From: Chloroflexota bacterium
GTDB lineage: Bacteria; Chloroflexota; UBA6077; JACCZL01
Assembly (NCBI GenBank): GCA_030447245.1
Contig: JAUJPG010000013.1
Coordinates: 1-64,000, forward strand
Length of the DNA stretch: 64,000 nt
Direction: 5' to 3'
This document shows, piece after piece, positions 9,327 to 16,996 of the stretch. Both the position numbers and the translations under genes were made by a program. The notes under the pieces were generated by a model. That model made no database searches and was not told the DNA's origin. It worked only from the letters and a program-made list of their open reading frames with translations. Numbering within the stretch: the stretch's first letter is position 1; every line of letters starts with the position of its first letter.

Positions 9327-10148
9327 ATGCGCAAGCAGCAGGTGGCCGTCCGCGCCGGTGCATTCGACATCGAGGTCTGGGAGGCGGGCAGCGGTACGCC
9401 GGTGCTGTTCCTGCACGGTGAAGGCGGGCCTACCTGGACGTCCTTCCACGACGCGCTGACTGAGCGGTACCGCGTGATCGCGCCGGTCCATCCGGGGTAC
9501 GGGGAATCCACGGGTAACGACCAGCTCCAGGACCTGCCCGACCTGATCTACTACTACCTGGACTTCCTGGACCAGCTGAAGCTGCGAGACCTGCCGCTGA
9601 TCGGCCATGGGCTCGGCGGCATGGTGGCGACTGAACTGGCAGCTGTGCAGCCCGACCGCTTCACCGCGTTGGTGCTGATTGCGCCGATGGGCCTGTGGCT
9701 TGCGGACGATCCCGTGCAGGACTTCTTCGTCATGTCGCCGGCCGATCTGGCCGCGGCGCTCTACCACGACCAGGACTCGACCGCCGCCCGTGCCGCGGCC
9801 GAGACGCCGACCGAGGGTGACGCCCGCATCGAGTTCCATCTCGAGCGGGCCAAGTCCATGGCCACGGCTGCCAAGTATCTGTGGCCGATCCCGAACCGAG
9901 GGCTTGCCAAGCGGCTGCACCGGGTCACGGCCCCGACGCTCGTCGTGTGGGGTGCAAGCGACCGCATCGCGTCGCCTCGCTACGCCGAGGCTTTCCGGGA
10001 GCGAATCGCGGGCGCGCGTGTGGAGATCGTCGAGGAGGCAGGCCACCTGCCTCAAGAGGAGCATCCCGCGAGCGTGGCGGAGCTCACGTCAGCGTTTTTG
10101 GCCGAGGTCGATCAGAACGCGGGGCGCGCTTCGGCGCTGAGCCGATGA
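9327..10148 (+). CDS. alpha/beta hydrolase lacking the nucleophile serine
   Basis: 273 residues from an ATG at 9327, preceded by AGGAGGGG. The alpha/beta-hydrolase fold is clear: LFLHGEGGP (oxyanion loop), HPGYGEST, WGASDRIASP with the acid Asp, and EAGHLPQEEHP with the catalytic His. The nucleophile elbow, however, reads IGHGLGGMVA. The expected Ser of G-x-S-x-G is Gly, encoded by GGG near 9610. The paralogous hydrolase at 11414-12232 keeps Ser at this place. The protein may be a non-hydrolytic family member (such as a lyase, a cofactor-less oxygenase or a binding protein), or the base call may be wrong. It forms an apparent operon with the upstream luciferase-like enzyme. Confidence 0.87.
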   Translation: MRKQQVAVRAGAFDIEVWEAGSGTPVLFLHGEGGPTWTSFHDALTERYRVIAPVHPGYGESTGNDQLQDLPDLIYYYLDFLDQLKLRDLPLIGHGLGGMVATELAAVQPDRFTALVLIAPMGLWLADDPVQDFFVMSPADLAAALYHDQDSTAARAAAETPTEGDARIEFHLERAKSMATAAKYLWPIPNRGLAKRLHRVTAPTLVVWGASDRIASPRYAEAFRERIAGARVEIVEEAGHLPQEEHPASVAELTSAFLAEVDQNAGRASALSR

Positions 10149-10150
10149 TG

Positions 10151-10172
10151 GTGCTCGGGCCCTCGCGAGCAC
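10151..10172. terminator. hairpin between convergent modules
   Basis: GTGCTCG at 10151-10157 pairs with CGAGCAC at 10166-10172 around an 8-nt loop, immediately after the copy-1 hydrolase stop and before the convergent copy-2 module. No T-run follows, so the terminator role is tentative. Confidence 0.4.
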
Positions 10173-10286
10173 GGGCGGTCCCCTTACACTGAGTCTTCGG
10201 CGCGGTGCACAGCGGGACGCAGCTGCCGTTGCAGCGCCTGGTGCCCTGAGAGCACTTCTTGCCGCCCGGCGGCCCCTAGACCGCGC

Positions 10287-11417
10287 CTACAGCGCCGCCA
10301 GGGCAGGGATGACCTGCTTGCCGATCAGCTCGATCGAGCGCATTGTGGTCGGGTGGTCCATCCGCGACTCGTGGCCCTGCAGGAGCAGATGGCCGATGCC
10401 CAGCTCGCGCTGGATGTGGCTGAAGCGCGCGAGCAGGTACTCGGGCGTGCCGGCAACGATCAGGTCGTTCGCGACCAGCTCCTCGTAGGGCATCTTGCTC
10501 AGCGAGGCCGGGCGGGCGCGAAGCGCCATCGCCTGGCCGGCCCGCGAGCGCATCCCGGCCGGCGCGAAGTACTCAACGGGGGCGCGCAGCGTCGGCCCCA
10601 TCCGCCACTGGAAGTGCGGGCCGGCCTGGTTGGCCTTGTCCGGGGTGTCGGCGCAGACGGCGCAGATCATGAAGCCGAGGTTGTCCGGTGTCACCACGCG
10701 GCCAACCTCGGAGGCGCCCTGCCGGTAGTAGTCGAACAGCTCGCGGGCGATCGGCAGCGGCACCAGGAACGGCACGTAGGTGTAGCCATGGCGGCCGGCC
10801 CAGAGCGCCGTCTCCGGACTGGTGGTACCCGGTACCCAGATTGGCGGATAGGGCCGTTGGAGCGGCAGGCACCACGGATTTACGTGCCGGAAGTGGTAGT
10901 GCTTGCCCTCCCAGCGGAACGGCCCCGGTGTCGTCCAGCACTTGATGATCAGGTCATGACACTCCTCGAATCGCTCGCGGTTGTGGACCGGGTTCACGTT
11001 GGCCCACCAGGTTTCGACGCCGATCCCGCGCACGAACCCGCTGACGATCCGACCGCCGGAGATCAGGTCCGCCATCGCGATCTGCTCGGCGACCATGACT
11101 GGGTTGTCCTGGATCGGCAGGATGTTGCCCATCAGCAGGATCTTCGCCCGCTTCGTCGTGCGCGCCAGGATCGCGGCCGACATGTTGATCGAAACGTTGG
11201 AGCACGACGGCGTGCTGTGATGCTCGTTGATCATGATGCCGTCGAAGCCGACCTCGTCTGCCAGGACATACTCGTCGAAGTAGTTGTGGTAATTCCGCGC
11301 GGCGATCTCGCGGTTGAAGAATGAGTTCGGGAAGTCGAGCCGCAACGAGGGGTACTTGTCGCCTTCCTCGTCCGGGAATTCGTGGTGCGGCATCTCGCTG
11401 AAGAAGTAGAGCTTCAT
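10287..11417 (-). CDS. LLM-class (luciferase-like) flavin-dependent oxidoreductase, copy 2
   Basis: 376 residues from an ATG at 11417 that overlaps the stop of the upstream hydrolase (TCAT on the plus strand), so the pair is translationally coupled. Signatures match copy 1: GIMINEHHSTPSCSN, VAEQIAMADLISGGRIVSGF, and PPIWVPGTTSPET. It is about 50 residues shorter than copy 1, mainly at the C-terminus, and clearly diverged, so this is an old duplication or separate acquisition rather than a recent copy. The order in this module is hydrolase then oxidoreductase; in copy 1 it is oxidoreductase then hydrolase. Confidence 0.9.
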   Translation of the reverse strand: MKLYFFSEMPHHEFPDEEGDKYPSLRLDFPNSFFNREIAARNYHNYFDEYVLADEVGFDGIMINEHHSTPSCSNVSINMSAAILARTTKRAKILLMGNILPIQDNPVMVAEQIAMADLISGGRIVSGFVRGIGVETWWANVNPVHNRERFEECHDLIIKCWTTPGPFRWEGKHYHFRHVNPWCLPLQRPYPPIWVPGTTSPETALWAGRHGYTYVPFLVPLPIARELFDYYRQGASEVGRVVTPDNLGFMICAVCADTPDKANQAGPHFQWRMGPTLRAPVEYFAPAGMRSRAGQAMALRARPASLSKMPYEELVANDLIVAGTPEYLLARFSHIQRELGIGHLLLQGHESRMDHPTTMRSIELIGKQVIPALAAL

Positions 11418-12232
11418 CGCGGTGCACCGCTGGCGCTTGGGCTGGCGGCGCCGAGGAACTCGCGCACGATCCGCACGAGCTCGTCGGGCTTCTCGATCTG
11501 GGGCTGATGGCCGCAGCCCTCGATCAGCCGCAGAGTCGCGTTCGGGAGGAGCCGCAGGTACTGCTCGCCACAGATCGGCGGAATGATCCGGTCCTCCCGT
11601 CCCCAGACGATCAGCGTCTGGTTCGTGACCCGCGGCAAAAAGCGCGGCAGGCGCGGGTCGAACAGGTACGGCTTCCAGGTGAGGCGGGCAGCCATCTCGC
11701 GGTTGCGGAGCTGGACGTCCTGCTCCTCCGGGGTTGGCGGCTGGCCGTACAGCTCGTCCCACTCCGGCACCTGTCCCGGATCGTGGAACTGAAGACCGCG
11801 CAGCGTGTCGAGCGGGTAGTAGAAGATGTCGAGGATCTCGCCACGCTCGGGCTTCAGGCCAGCCGGCGCCACCAGCACCAGACGGTCGACCGCGTGCGGG
11901 TTCATCGTCGCCAGCTCGGCGGCGACCCAGCCGCCCAGCGAGCTACCGAGGATGCTGGCGCGCGGCACGCCCACGACGTCCAGGAACCAGAGATAGTAGC
12001 GGGCGAGATCGCGGACGCTCTCCATCCAGTCGGCGGCGTCGGAGCGGCCGAAGCCGGGGTGGCTGGGGACGTACAGCGTGAACTGCTCCGCCAGGGCGGT
12101 GTGCCAGCGCCGCCAGCCGTTCGGCCCGCCGGCGCCGTGGAGCACCAGGAGCGGCGCGCCTCGGCCGCCGACGAGCGTGTGGGCCTTGATCCCACCGACG
12201 GAGATCATCTCTTCGCGAGGCTCGGCTGCCAA
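11414..12232 (-). CDS. alpha/beta hydrolase with intact catalytic triad
   Basis: A TTG start at 12232 is preferred because GAGGAGG lies 5 nt upstream and it gives 272 residues, the same length as its paralogue at 9327. An ATG at 12208 and an open frame reaching 12346 are alternatives. Motifs: LVLHGAGGPNGW (oxyanion), HPGFGRSD, ILGSSLGGWVAAE with the nucleophile Ser, WGREDRIIPP with the acid, and GCGHQPQIEKPDE with the His. This resembles meta-cleavage product hydrolases and esterases. It is cytosolic with no signal peptide. Its 4-nt overlap with the downstream luciferase-like gene implies a joint role in breaking down an organic substrate, identity unknown. Confidence 0.88.
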   Translation of the reverse strand: MAAEPREEMISVGGIKAHTLVGGRGAPLLVLHGAGGPNGWRRWHTALAEQFTLYVPSHPGFGRSDAADWMESVRDLARYYLWFLDVVGVPRASILGSSLGGWVAAELATMNPHAVDRLVLVAPAGLKPERGEILDIFYYPLDTLRGLQFHDPGQVPEWDELYGQPPTPEEQDVQLRNREMAARLTWKPYLFDPRLPRFLPRVTNQTLIVWGREDRIIPPICGEQYLRLLPNATLRLIEGCGHQPQIEKPDELVRIVREFLGAASPSASGAPR

Positions 12233-12695
12233 GACGGCCTCCTCTTGGCCCGCTTCGACGTCTATGCCGGAAGGGGCTCGATCGAGGGCTCGCGGGCCGT
12301 CGATCCGTGAAACGCGGGCGTTCTCCCGCCCGCCTCGGCCGGCCACGGCCGGTTCAGCATAGCGCAGAACAGCGGCGGAAGGGCAACGGGCCGGGCGCTC
12401 GCGCCGCCTCTACGCGCCAGCGGCTACCATGCAACCATGTCCGTCGCTACACCCGCCGCTCAAGTGTCAACCATGTTGGACACTCCAGGTCCGACCCCGC
12501 GAACGTCGGCAGATGCTCCCCCGCTGCTCGGCTACCATCGACCCCGGCAAGCCCGTCCACCCCTGTCGAAGCCTCATGTTGGTGTCACGGCTACCGGCGC
12601 CGAGCCAGTGAACCGCGCCGCCCGATACACACGTTGCCGGGACTCCTCAGCTGGACACGGGATGATCGGCATCGGCCGCGGGAGGTCCGAGTTTT
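12233..12695. other. intergenic region, 463 bp, with a near-palindrome
   Basis: No gene is recognised upstream of the hydrolase module. At 12463-12484 lies an imperfect palindrome: AGTGTC-AAC-CAT-GTT-G-GACACT, with nine-base arms and one bulged base. It could be an operator for the hydrolase/oxidoreductase operon or an old insertion-sequence end. Scattered short frames have no recognisable content. Confidence 0.5.
12463..12484. promoter_or_regulatory. 22-nt near-palindrome, possible operator
   Basis: The arms AGTGTC/GACACT are perfect, and the inner AAC/GTT also pair if one G is bulged. It lies about 230 nt upstream of the TTG start of the hydrolase at 12232. Dyads of this size are typical of dimeric repressor sites, but I see no regulator gene beside it. 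An insertion-sequence terminus is equally possible given the nearby transposase debris. Confidence 0.35.
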
Positions 12696-12790
12696 CATGA
12701 AGCTGTACGAGTCTCCCCCGCATAGCGCTGTGGCGCACTAGGAGAGAGCCCCGAGCGAAAGCGTCCAGGTTTCATGGGTAATAGAGGCCC
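12696..12790 (+). repeat. dispersed ~95-bp repeat, copy B
   Basis: This is the second copy of the element at 5655-5755, in the same orientation (shared blocks GAGTCTC, AGCGCTGTGGCG, CGAGCGAA, GTTTCATGG). A bulged GC-rich hairpin follows directly at 12783-12817, then a truncated transposase. The repeat may mark the border of the decayed insertion sequence. Confidence 0.6.
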
Positions 12791-12817
12791 CGCCCGGTGA
12801 TCATCGAGCGGGGCTCT
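12783..12817. other. GC-rich bulged hairpin
   Basis: AGAGGCCCCGCCCG pairs with CGAGCGGGGCTCT across GTGATCAT, with one bulge and one mismatch. It sits between repeat copy B and the transposase remnant. It may be a terminator or the subterminal structure of the insertion sequence; the sequence alone does not say which. Confidence 0.45.
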
Positions 12818-12926
12818 GTCGATGTAGCGAGCCGCCTGACCACACCGGTGCCATGAAGGAGTGTAGTGGGCAGGGATCGTTCGAGAAGCAGGCGACGGCA
12901 GGTCCGTCTCGACCGTCCGCGTGAGG

Positions 12927-13182
12927 ACAGCCAATCGCTGGCCTCGGCCACCTCCCGCAGCGCCCCCCCCGACGACCGCCGGTAGACCCGCGGCCGCCCG
13001 CCGCCGCCACCTCCCACCGGCGGCGGCCCGTGCCGCAGCAGCCGGATCGCGTGCTTGCGATGGTAGCCAGGCGCGGCCACGAACTCATCCAGGATCTGCC
13101 CCTGCTCCACCCGGCTCGCTCGCGCATACCGCGGCCGGATCGCGGTCACCAGCTCGTGCTTGCTCCCTTGCCTCACGCCCAT
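12927..13182 (-). pseudogene. N-terminal fragment of an ISNCY/IS1202-like transposase
   Basis: An ATG at 13182 opens a frame reading GVRQGSKHELVTAIRPRYA, then QGQILDEFVAAPGYHRKHAI. This matches the conserved start of integrase-core transposases of the ISNCY (IS1202-like) group. Similarity is lost after about 85 residues, at ASDWL near 12927, and no DDE catalytic core follows. The fragment abuts the left end of an IS481-like element at 13261, so insertion of that element or deletion around it probably truncated it. Confidence 0.6.
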
Positions 13183-13260
13183 CTCCTCGGCTCCTTCGGT
13201 AACTCGGGTTATTCGGCAACGATCCCGCACCAGGTAGCACGAGTTCTGAGGCAATGGTAG

Positions 13261-14725
13261 TACGCCACGTAGAATGTCCGCATTCTTACGCCAGGTAGAA
13301 TGTCCGCTCCGCTCGAGGGAAACGGCGGTCCTTACCTCCTCCTTCAAAGCTCGTTCGTCCTGCTGGACGGGCCCACCTGGGCGGCGGCCGCGAGCCCGCC
13401 CGGTGGCGCCCCCTGCGGCCCGGGGTTGCTTGGGCTCCAGCTGGGGCAGGATGCGACCGAGCAGGTCGTCGACGCTGAGGCCGTCCGGGGGCGCGGGCGC
13501 GTCGTGTGGCAGCTCGGCGACGAGCCCGGCCGGCGTGCCAGACGCGGACGCTCTGGACCCGGCCGGATCCGCAGCTCGACCGTGTAGGCGACCAGGTTTG
13601 GCTCGCGGGGCAGGCCATAGGTCACGCCGTCGAGCGAGATGGTGTGGTCCTTGGCGACCTTGCGGGTCTCGCGCAGGGCGCACACGTCGCCGAGCGGGCG
13701 GGTCCCGCCGGCAGTGGGCGCCGACGTGCCCAGCCAGGCGTGCCGCCGGGACGCAGCCGGGTCCGGGCGGTGGCGATGGCGGGCGTTGTAGTGGGCGACC
13801 CAGGCCTGCAGGGCGGCGTCGAGCGCCGCGACGCTCGGGTAGGGCCCGTCGGCGAGCACCCGCTCTTGGAAGAAGCGGTTCCAGCGCTCCAGCTTGCCCT
13901 TGGCGCGGGCGTTGCCGGGGGTGTGGGTCAGCAGCACCGCGCCCAGCTCGCCGAGCGCGCGCGCCAGCTGGTCGGCGCCTCGCCGGCCAGCACCTCGGGA
14001 CGATAGACGAAGAAGCGGCCGCCGCCGTGGCGCGTGGTGCGGAAGATCGAGCCGTTGTCGCTGTACAGCACCGCGGCGGCCCGTACCGCCCCACGCCTTG
14101 CTCCAGCACCCGCAGGTTCTGCCAGCTTCGAGTCGGCCGTGACCGCCCGTGGCGGCCAGGATCGCCCGCGAGTAGTCGTCCAGCAGCACGATCACGTAGG
14201 CCATCCGACGGCCTGCGAGCCACTGCCCGCTGGTGGTGTCCATCTGGACCAGCTCCAGCGGCCCCGCGGCCTCGAACCGCCGCGCCGGGCCGCGACCGGG
14301 CGTCCCCGGGGCCGGGCCTGCCACGGGCCCAGCCAGCGGCTGAGCGTGCGCAGGCTCGGCAGCGGCTCCTGCCCACCGCCTCCAGCTCTTCCCAGATCGC
14401 TTGCGCGCTCCAGCGCGGGTGCGCCGCCTGGACCGCCCGCGCCGCCGCCCGCACCTCCGCGCCTAGCCGATTCGGCGCCGATGCCGCCGCTGATAGCCCA
14501 ACGCCCCCGCCTCCCCGCCGACCCCTCCAGCCGGGCGCACCAATCGACGGACCTGGCGCGCCGACAGGCCCAACTCCACCGCCGCCTCCCTGGCTCAGCA
14601 GCCCTCCCGAACCAGCTCGACCACCGCAACGCGCCGTCCAACCATCGCTGCTGTGAACCGCATCTGCCCGCCTCCCCAGGGCGGACATTCTTGCTGGCGC
14701 ACCAAGCGGACATTCTTGCTGGCTA
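13261..14725 (-). mobile_element. IS481-like insertion sequence, degenerate
   Basis: The ends are inverted repeats, each containing a doubled motif. The left end reads GCCACGTAGAATGTCCGC, then GCCAGGTAGAATGTCCGC. The right end, on the minus strand, reads GCCAGCAAGAATGTCCGC twice, separated by about 8 bases. Between them lies one rve/DDE transposase gene, broken by several frameshifts. I could not see an obvious target-site duplication. The element is about 1.47 kb, slightly long for the family. Confidence 0.8.
13344..14663 (-). pseudogene. IS481-family transposase, multiply frameshifted
   Basis: Translation starts at an ATG at 14663 (RFTAAMVGRRVAVVELV, the helix-turn-helix region) and soon changes frame. 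The catalytic core appears in another frame as LELVQMDTTSGQWLAGR (first Asp), VIVLLDDYSRAILAA, and GKLERWNRFFQERVL containing the Glu of the DDE triad, followed by YNARHRHR. The region between the first and second core blocks is again shifted. At least three frame breaks mean no full-length transposase can be made as sequenced, so the copy is either dead or poorly sequenced. Long open frames on the opposite strand here are GC-bias artefacts. Confidence 0.8.
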
Positions 14726-14791
14726 ACTACAGCGCCGTTGACAGTTGGGCACCGCTCAAGTACCCTCTGTTACCGCTAGCAGACCCCGGGG

Positions 14792-15853
14792 TTGGAGGAC
14801 GACGGTGTTGCCAACGGCAGGTCGCCAACGGCAGCACTCGTGATGCAGGACGTCGGGCTTGGCCAGGCCGCGGCTCAGAAGTGGTGGGGCATCTTGCCGC
14901 GCTTCGATCCCGATGCCGGCAACGTCGTTGCCGAGCCGCCCGGTAGCGGCTATGGGTTCTGGGCAGGGGCGCCGAGCGCGGTCTACGATCCGGAGACCGC
15001 CCGCTTTTATTGCTATTACCGCGCCCGCTGGCCGCTCGGCGACCGCCGGGGCGGGCTGTGCCGCGTGGTGGCCAGCACCGACCCAAGCGCGCCAGCGTCG
15101 GCCTGGGAGGTGGTCTGGGAAGCGACGCGGGAGCAGTTCGGCGCCAACTCGATCGAGCGCTCGGCCCTGATCCGCGATCCGTTCAGCCGCCAGTGGCGCC
15201 TGTATGTCTCGTCGGAGACTGCCCAGCCGTACGATCGCAACCCTGCAACCTGGCGCGTCGACCTCCTCGAGGCATCGTCGATCGGCGCATTGGACACGCG
15301 CGAGCGACGGATCGTCATGGACTCGGCGATGTACGGATTCTCGCACGTCAAGGACCCGGTCGTTCTCGTCCTGGGCGGCGAGTACCTGGCGTTCACCTCA
15401 GTGGCCTGGCGGGATCAGCACCTAGGGCCGGACGCCGACGGCCTGCTCCGCTCACGCGGCCGCGGCATGATCGCTCTGCACCGGTCGGTCGACGGGATCG
15501 ACTTCCCGACGGCGCAGGTGGTCGCCGAGGCGGGGCCGGAAGGCTGGGGCGGGATCAACGTGCGCCCGTCAGCGGTCGTCTACCTTGCACCCTGCTGGAC
15601 GATGCTGTTCGACGCGGGGACGACGCGCGCAGACTCGTACGACGAGCAGACGATGCTGGCCGTCTCGTCCGATCTTCGCGCGTGGCGTCCACTGACTCCG
15701 GCCCACACGCCCTGGGTGCGCTCGTCGTATGGCAGCGGCTCGATCCGCTATGTCGACGTCCTCTTCGTCGGCAACTCAGTTCACTACTTCTACGAATATG
15801 CGCGCCGGGATCGCGCCCACGAGCTTCGACATGCCACGGTATCGGTCGCCTGA
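14792..15853 (+). CDS. GH43/GH32-like five-bladed beta-propeller protein
   Basis: 353 residues if a TTG at 14792 is used; GTG/ATG at 14840/14843 are alternatives and none has a strong ribosome binding site. The protein is rich in beta-propeller-like blocks: GFWAGAPSAVYDPETARFYCYYRARWPLG, SALIRDPFSRQWRLYVSSE, HVKDPVVLVLGGEYLAF, and YGSGSIRYVDVLFVGNSVHYFYEYA. Family-43/32/62/68-type glycosidases and their non-catalytic relatives look like this. With no signal peptide it would be cytosolic and act on imported oligosaccharides. It heads the sugar-import cluster that follows (two permeases, binding protein). Catalytic residues cannot be assigned with confidence. Confidence 0.65.
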   Translation: MEDDGVANGRSPTAALVMQDVGLGQAAAQKWWGILPRFDPDAGNVVAEPPGSGYGFWAGAPSAVYDPETARFYCYYRARWPLGDRRGGLCRVVASTDPSAPASAWEVVWEATREQFGANSIERSALIRDPFSRQWRLYVSSETAQPYDRNPATWRVDLLEASSIGALDTRERRIVMDSAMYGFSHVKDPVVLVLGGEYLAFTSVAWRDQHLGPDADGLLRSRGRGMIALHRSVDGIDFPTAQVVAEAGPEGWGGINVRPSAVVYLAPCWTMLFDAGTTRADSYDEQTMLAVSSDLRAWRPLTPAHTPWVRSSYGSGSIRYVDVLFVGNSVHYFYEYARRDRAHELRHATVSVA

Positions 15854-15900
15854 GCCCCGGACTGGTTCGTCCCTGGCAGGGGATTAGAGGGGCCAATGTC

Positions 15901-15987
15901 ATGACGGAACACACGGCCGCGAGGTCGAGCGAGACCGCACCGGACATCGACGCCGTGTCAGTAGGAGACAACGGACGATGGCAGTAG
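15901..15987 (+). CDS. possible 28-residue leader peptide overlapping the permease start
   Basis: An ATG at 15901, with GAGGGG about 8 nt upstream, opens a 28-codon frame (TEHTAARSSETAPDIDAVSV...). It ends at 15987, ten bases inside the permease start at 15978. The short frame with its own ribosome binding site and overlap with the next gene could serve translational coupling. No homologue is known to me, and it may be chance. Confidence 0.3.
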   Translation: MTEHTAARSSETAPDIDAVSVGDNGRWQ

Positions 15988-16925
15988 GGCAGCGAGAAGT
16001 TCCCCGTGCTGCCGTGGTCACGCGCCGCGGATCATCCGGACTTCTGGCCTACGTGCGGACAGAGCAGGCCCGCTACGGCTACTTCTTCATCCTTCCCACG
16101 CTGCTCTATTTCTGTGTCTTCGTCGCCTTTCCGCTCGTCTTCGCATTCTACCTCAGCTTTCACAACTGGAATCCTCTGTCTGACCAGCGAACCTTCGTCG
16201 GGTTGGACAACTACGCCGAGCTGCTGCGCTCGGAGTCCTTCATCGGCAGCGTGACCAATACGATCGTATTCACGGTTGGGGTGATCGGGCTCACGGTCGT
16301 GTTCTCACTGTTGCTGGCGAGTACTCTCAACCAGGGACTCCGTGGTACCGGTCTGTTCCGCGGCATCTTCTACTCGCCGGTGGTCACCTCGTTCGTGGCG
16401 ACCGGCCTGGTCTGGCTCTGGCTCCTCGATCCTGGCTACGGCGTCGTCAACTACCTGCTCGGGCTGCTCGGACTCCCTCGGCCGGGCTGGGCGTCGGACC
16501 CCGCCTGGGCGATGCCAACCGTGATCCTCACCTTCGCCTGGCGCGAGGTGGGCTACTTCACGATCGTCTACCTGGCCGGGCTCCAGGGCATCCCGGAGAG
16601 CCTCAAGGAAGCGGCACGGATCGACGGTGCCAATTTCTGGCAGGTCTTCTGGAGGATCACCTTCCCGCTGCTGATGCCGACGACCCTGTTCGTCATGGTC
16701 CTCGGCCTCATCCGTGCCACTCAGATCTCCTTCGGGTTGATCTACGTCATGACCGGCGGCGGGCCGGTCGGCGCGACCGACGTGATCGTGCTCCACCTCT
16801 ACCAGCAGGCGTTCGAGTTCTTCCGGATGGGGTACGCGAGCGCTGTGGCCTACGTCCTCTTCGTCGTCGTCTTCGCGGCCACGCTCATCCAGTTCCGGGT
16901 CCTGGGCCGGCGGACTGAGTTCTAG
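15978..16925 (+). CDS. carbohydrate ABC transporter permease (MalF/UgpA type)
   Basis: 315 residues with six predicted membrane helices. The first is FFILPTLLYFCVFVAFPLVF, and the cytoplasmic EAA loop reads EAARIDGANFWQVFWRITFP, which docks to the ATPase. The start at 15978 has GGAG about 10 nt upstream. It pairs with the permease at 16997 and the binding protein at 17942 to form a family-1 sugar importer. No ATPase is encoded nearby, so a shared MsmK/UgpC-type ATPase elsewhere is expected, which is common for these systems. The adjacent GH43-like gene and sulfatase remnant suggest an oligosaccharide substrate. Confidence 0.93.
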   Translation: MAVGQREVPRAAVVTRRGSSGLLAYVRTEQARYGYFFILPTLLYFCVFVAFPLVFAFYLSFHNWNPLSDQRTFVGLDNYAELLRSESFIGSVTNTIVFTVGVIGLTVVFSLLLASTLNQGLRGTGLFRGIFYSPVVTSFVATGLVWLWLLDPGYGVVNYLLGLLGLPRPGWASDPAWAMPTVILTFAWREVGYFTIVYLAGLQGIPESLKEAARIDGANFWQVFWRITFPLLMPTTLFVMVLGLIRATQISFGLIYVMTGGGPVGATDVIVLHLYQQAFEFFRMGYASAVAYVLFVVVFAATLIQFRVLGRRTEF

Positions 16926-16996
16926 GAGTCATCAGCAGTTCACGGGTGGTCGTCGCTCGATGTGCATTCGAGCGGCGACCGACGGAGGTCACACCA

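Noticed and set aside
13274..14656. A 460-codon plus-strand open frame inside the IS481-like element
   Set aside because: The minus strand encodes the transposase core with its catalytic blocks. The plus-strand frame is Arg/Ala/Pro-rich shadow sequence.
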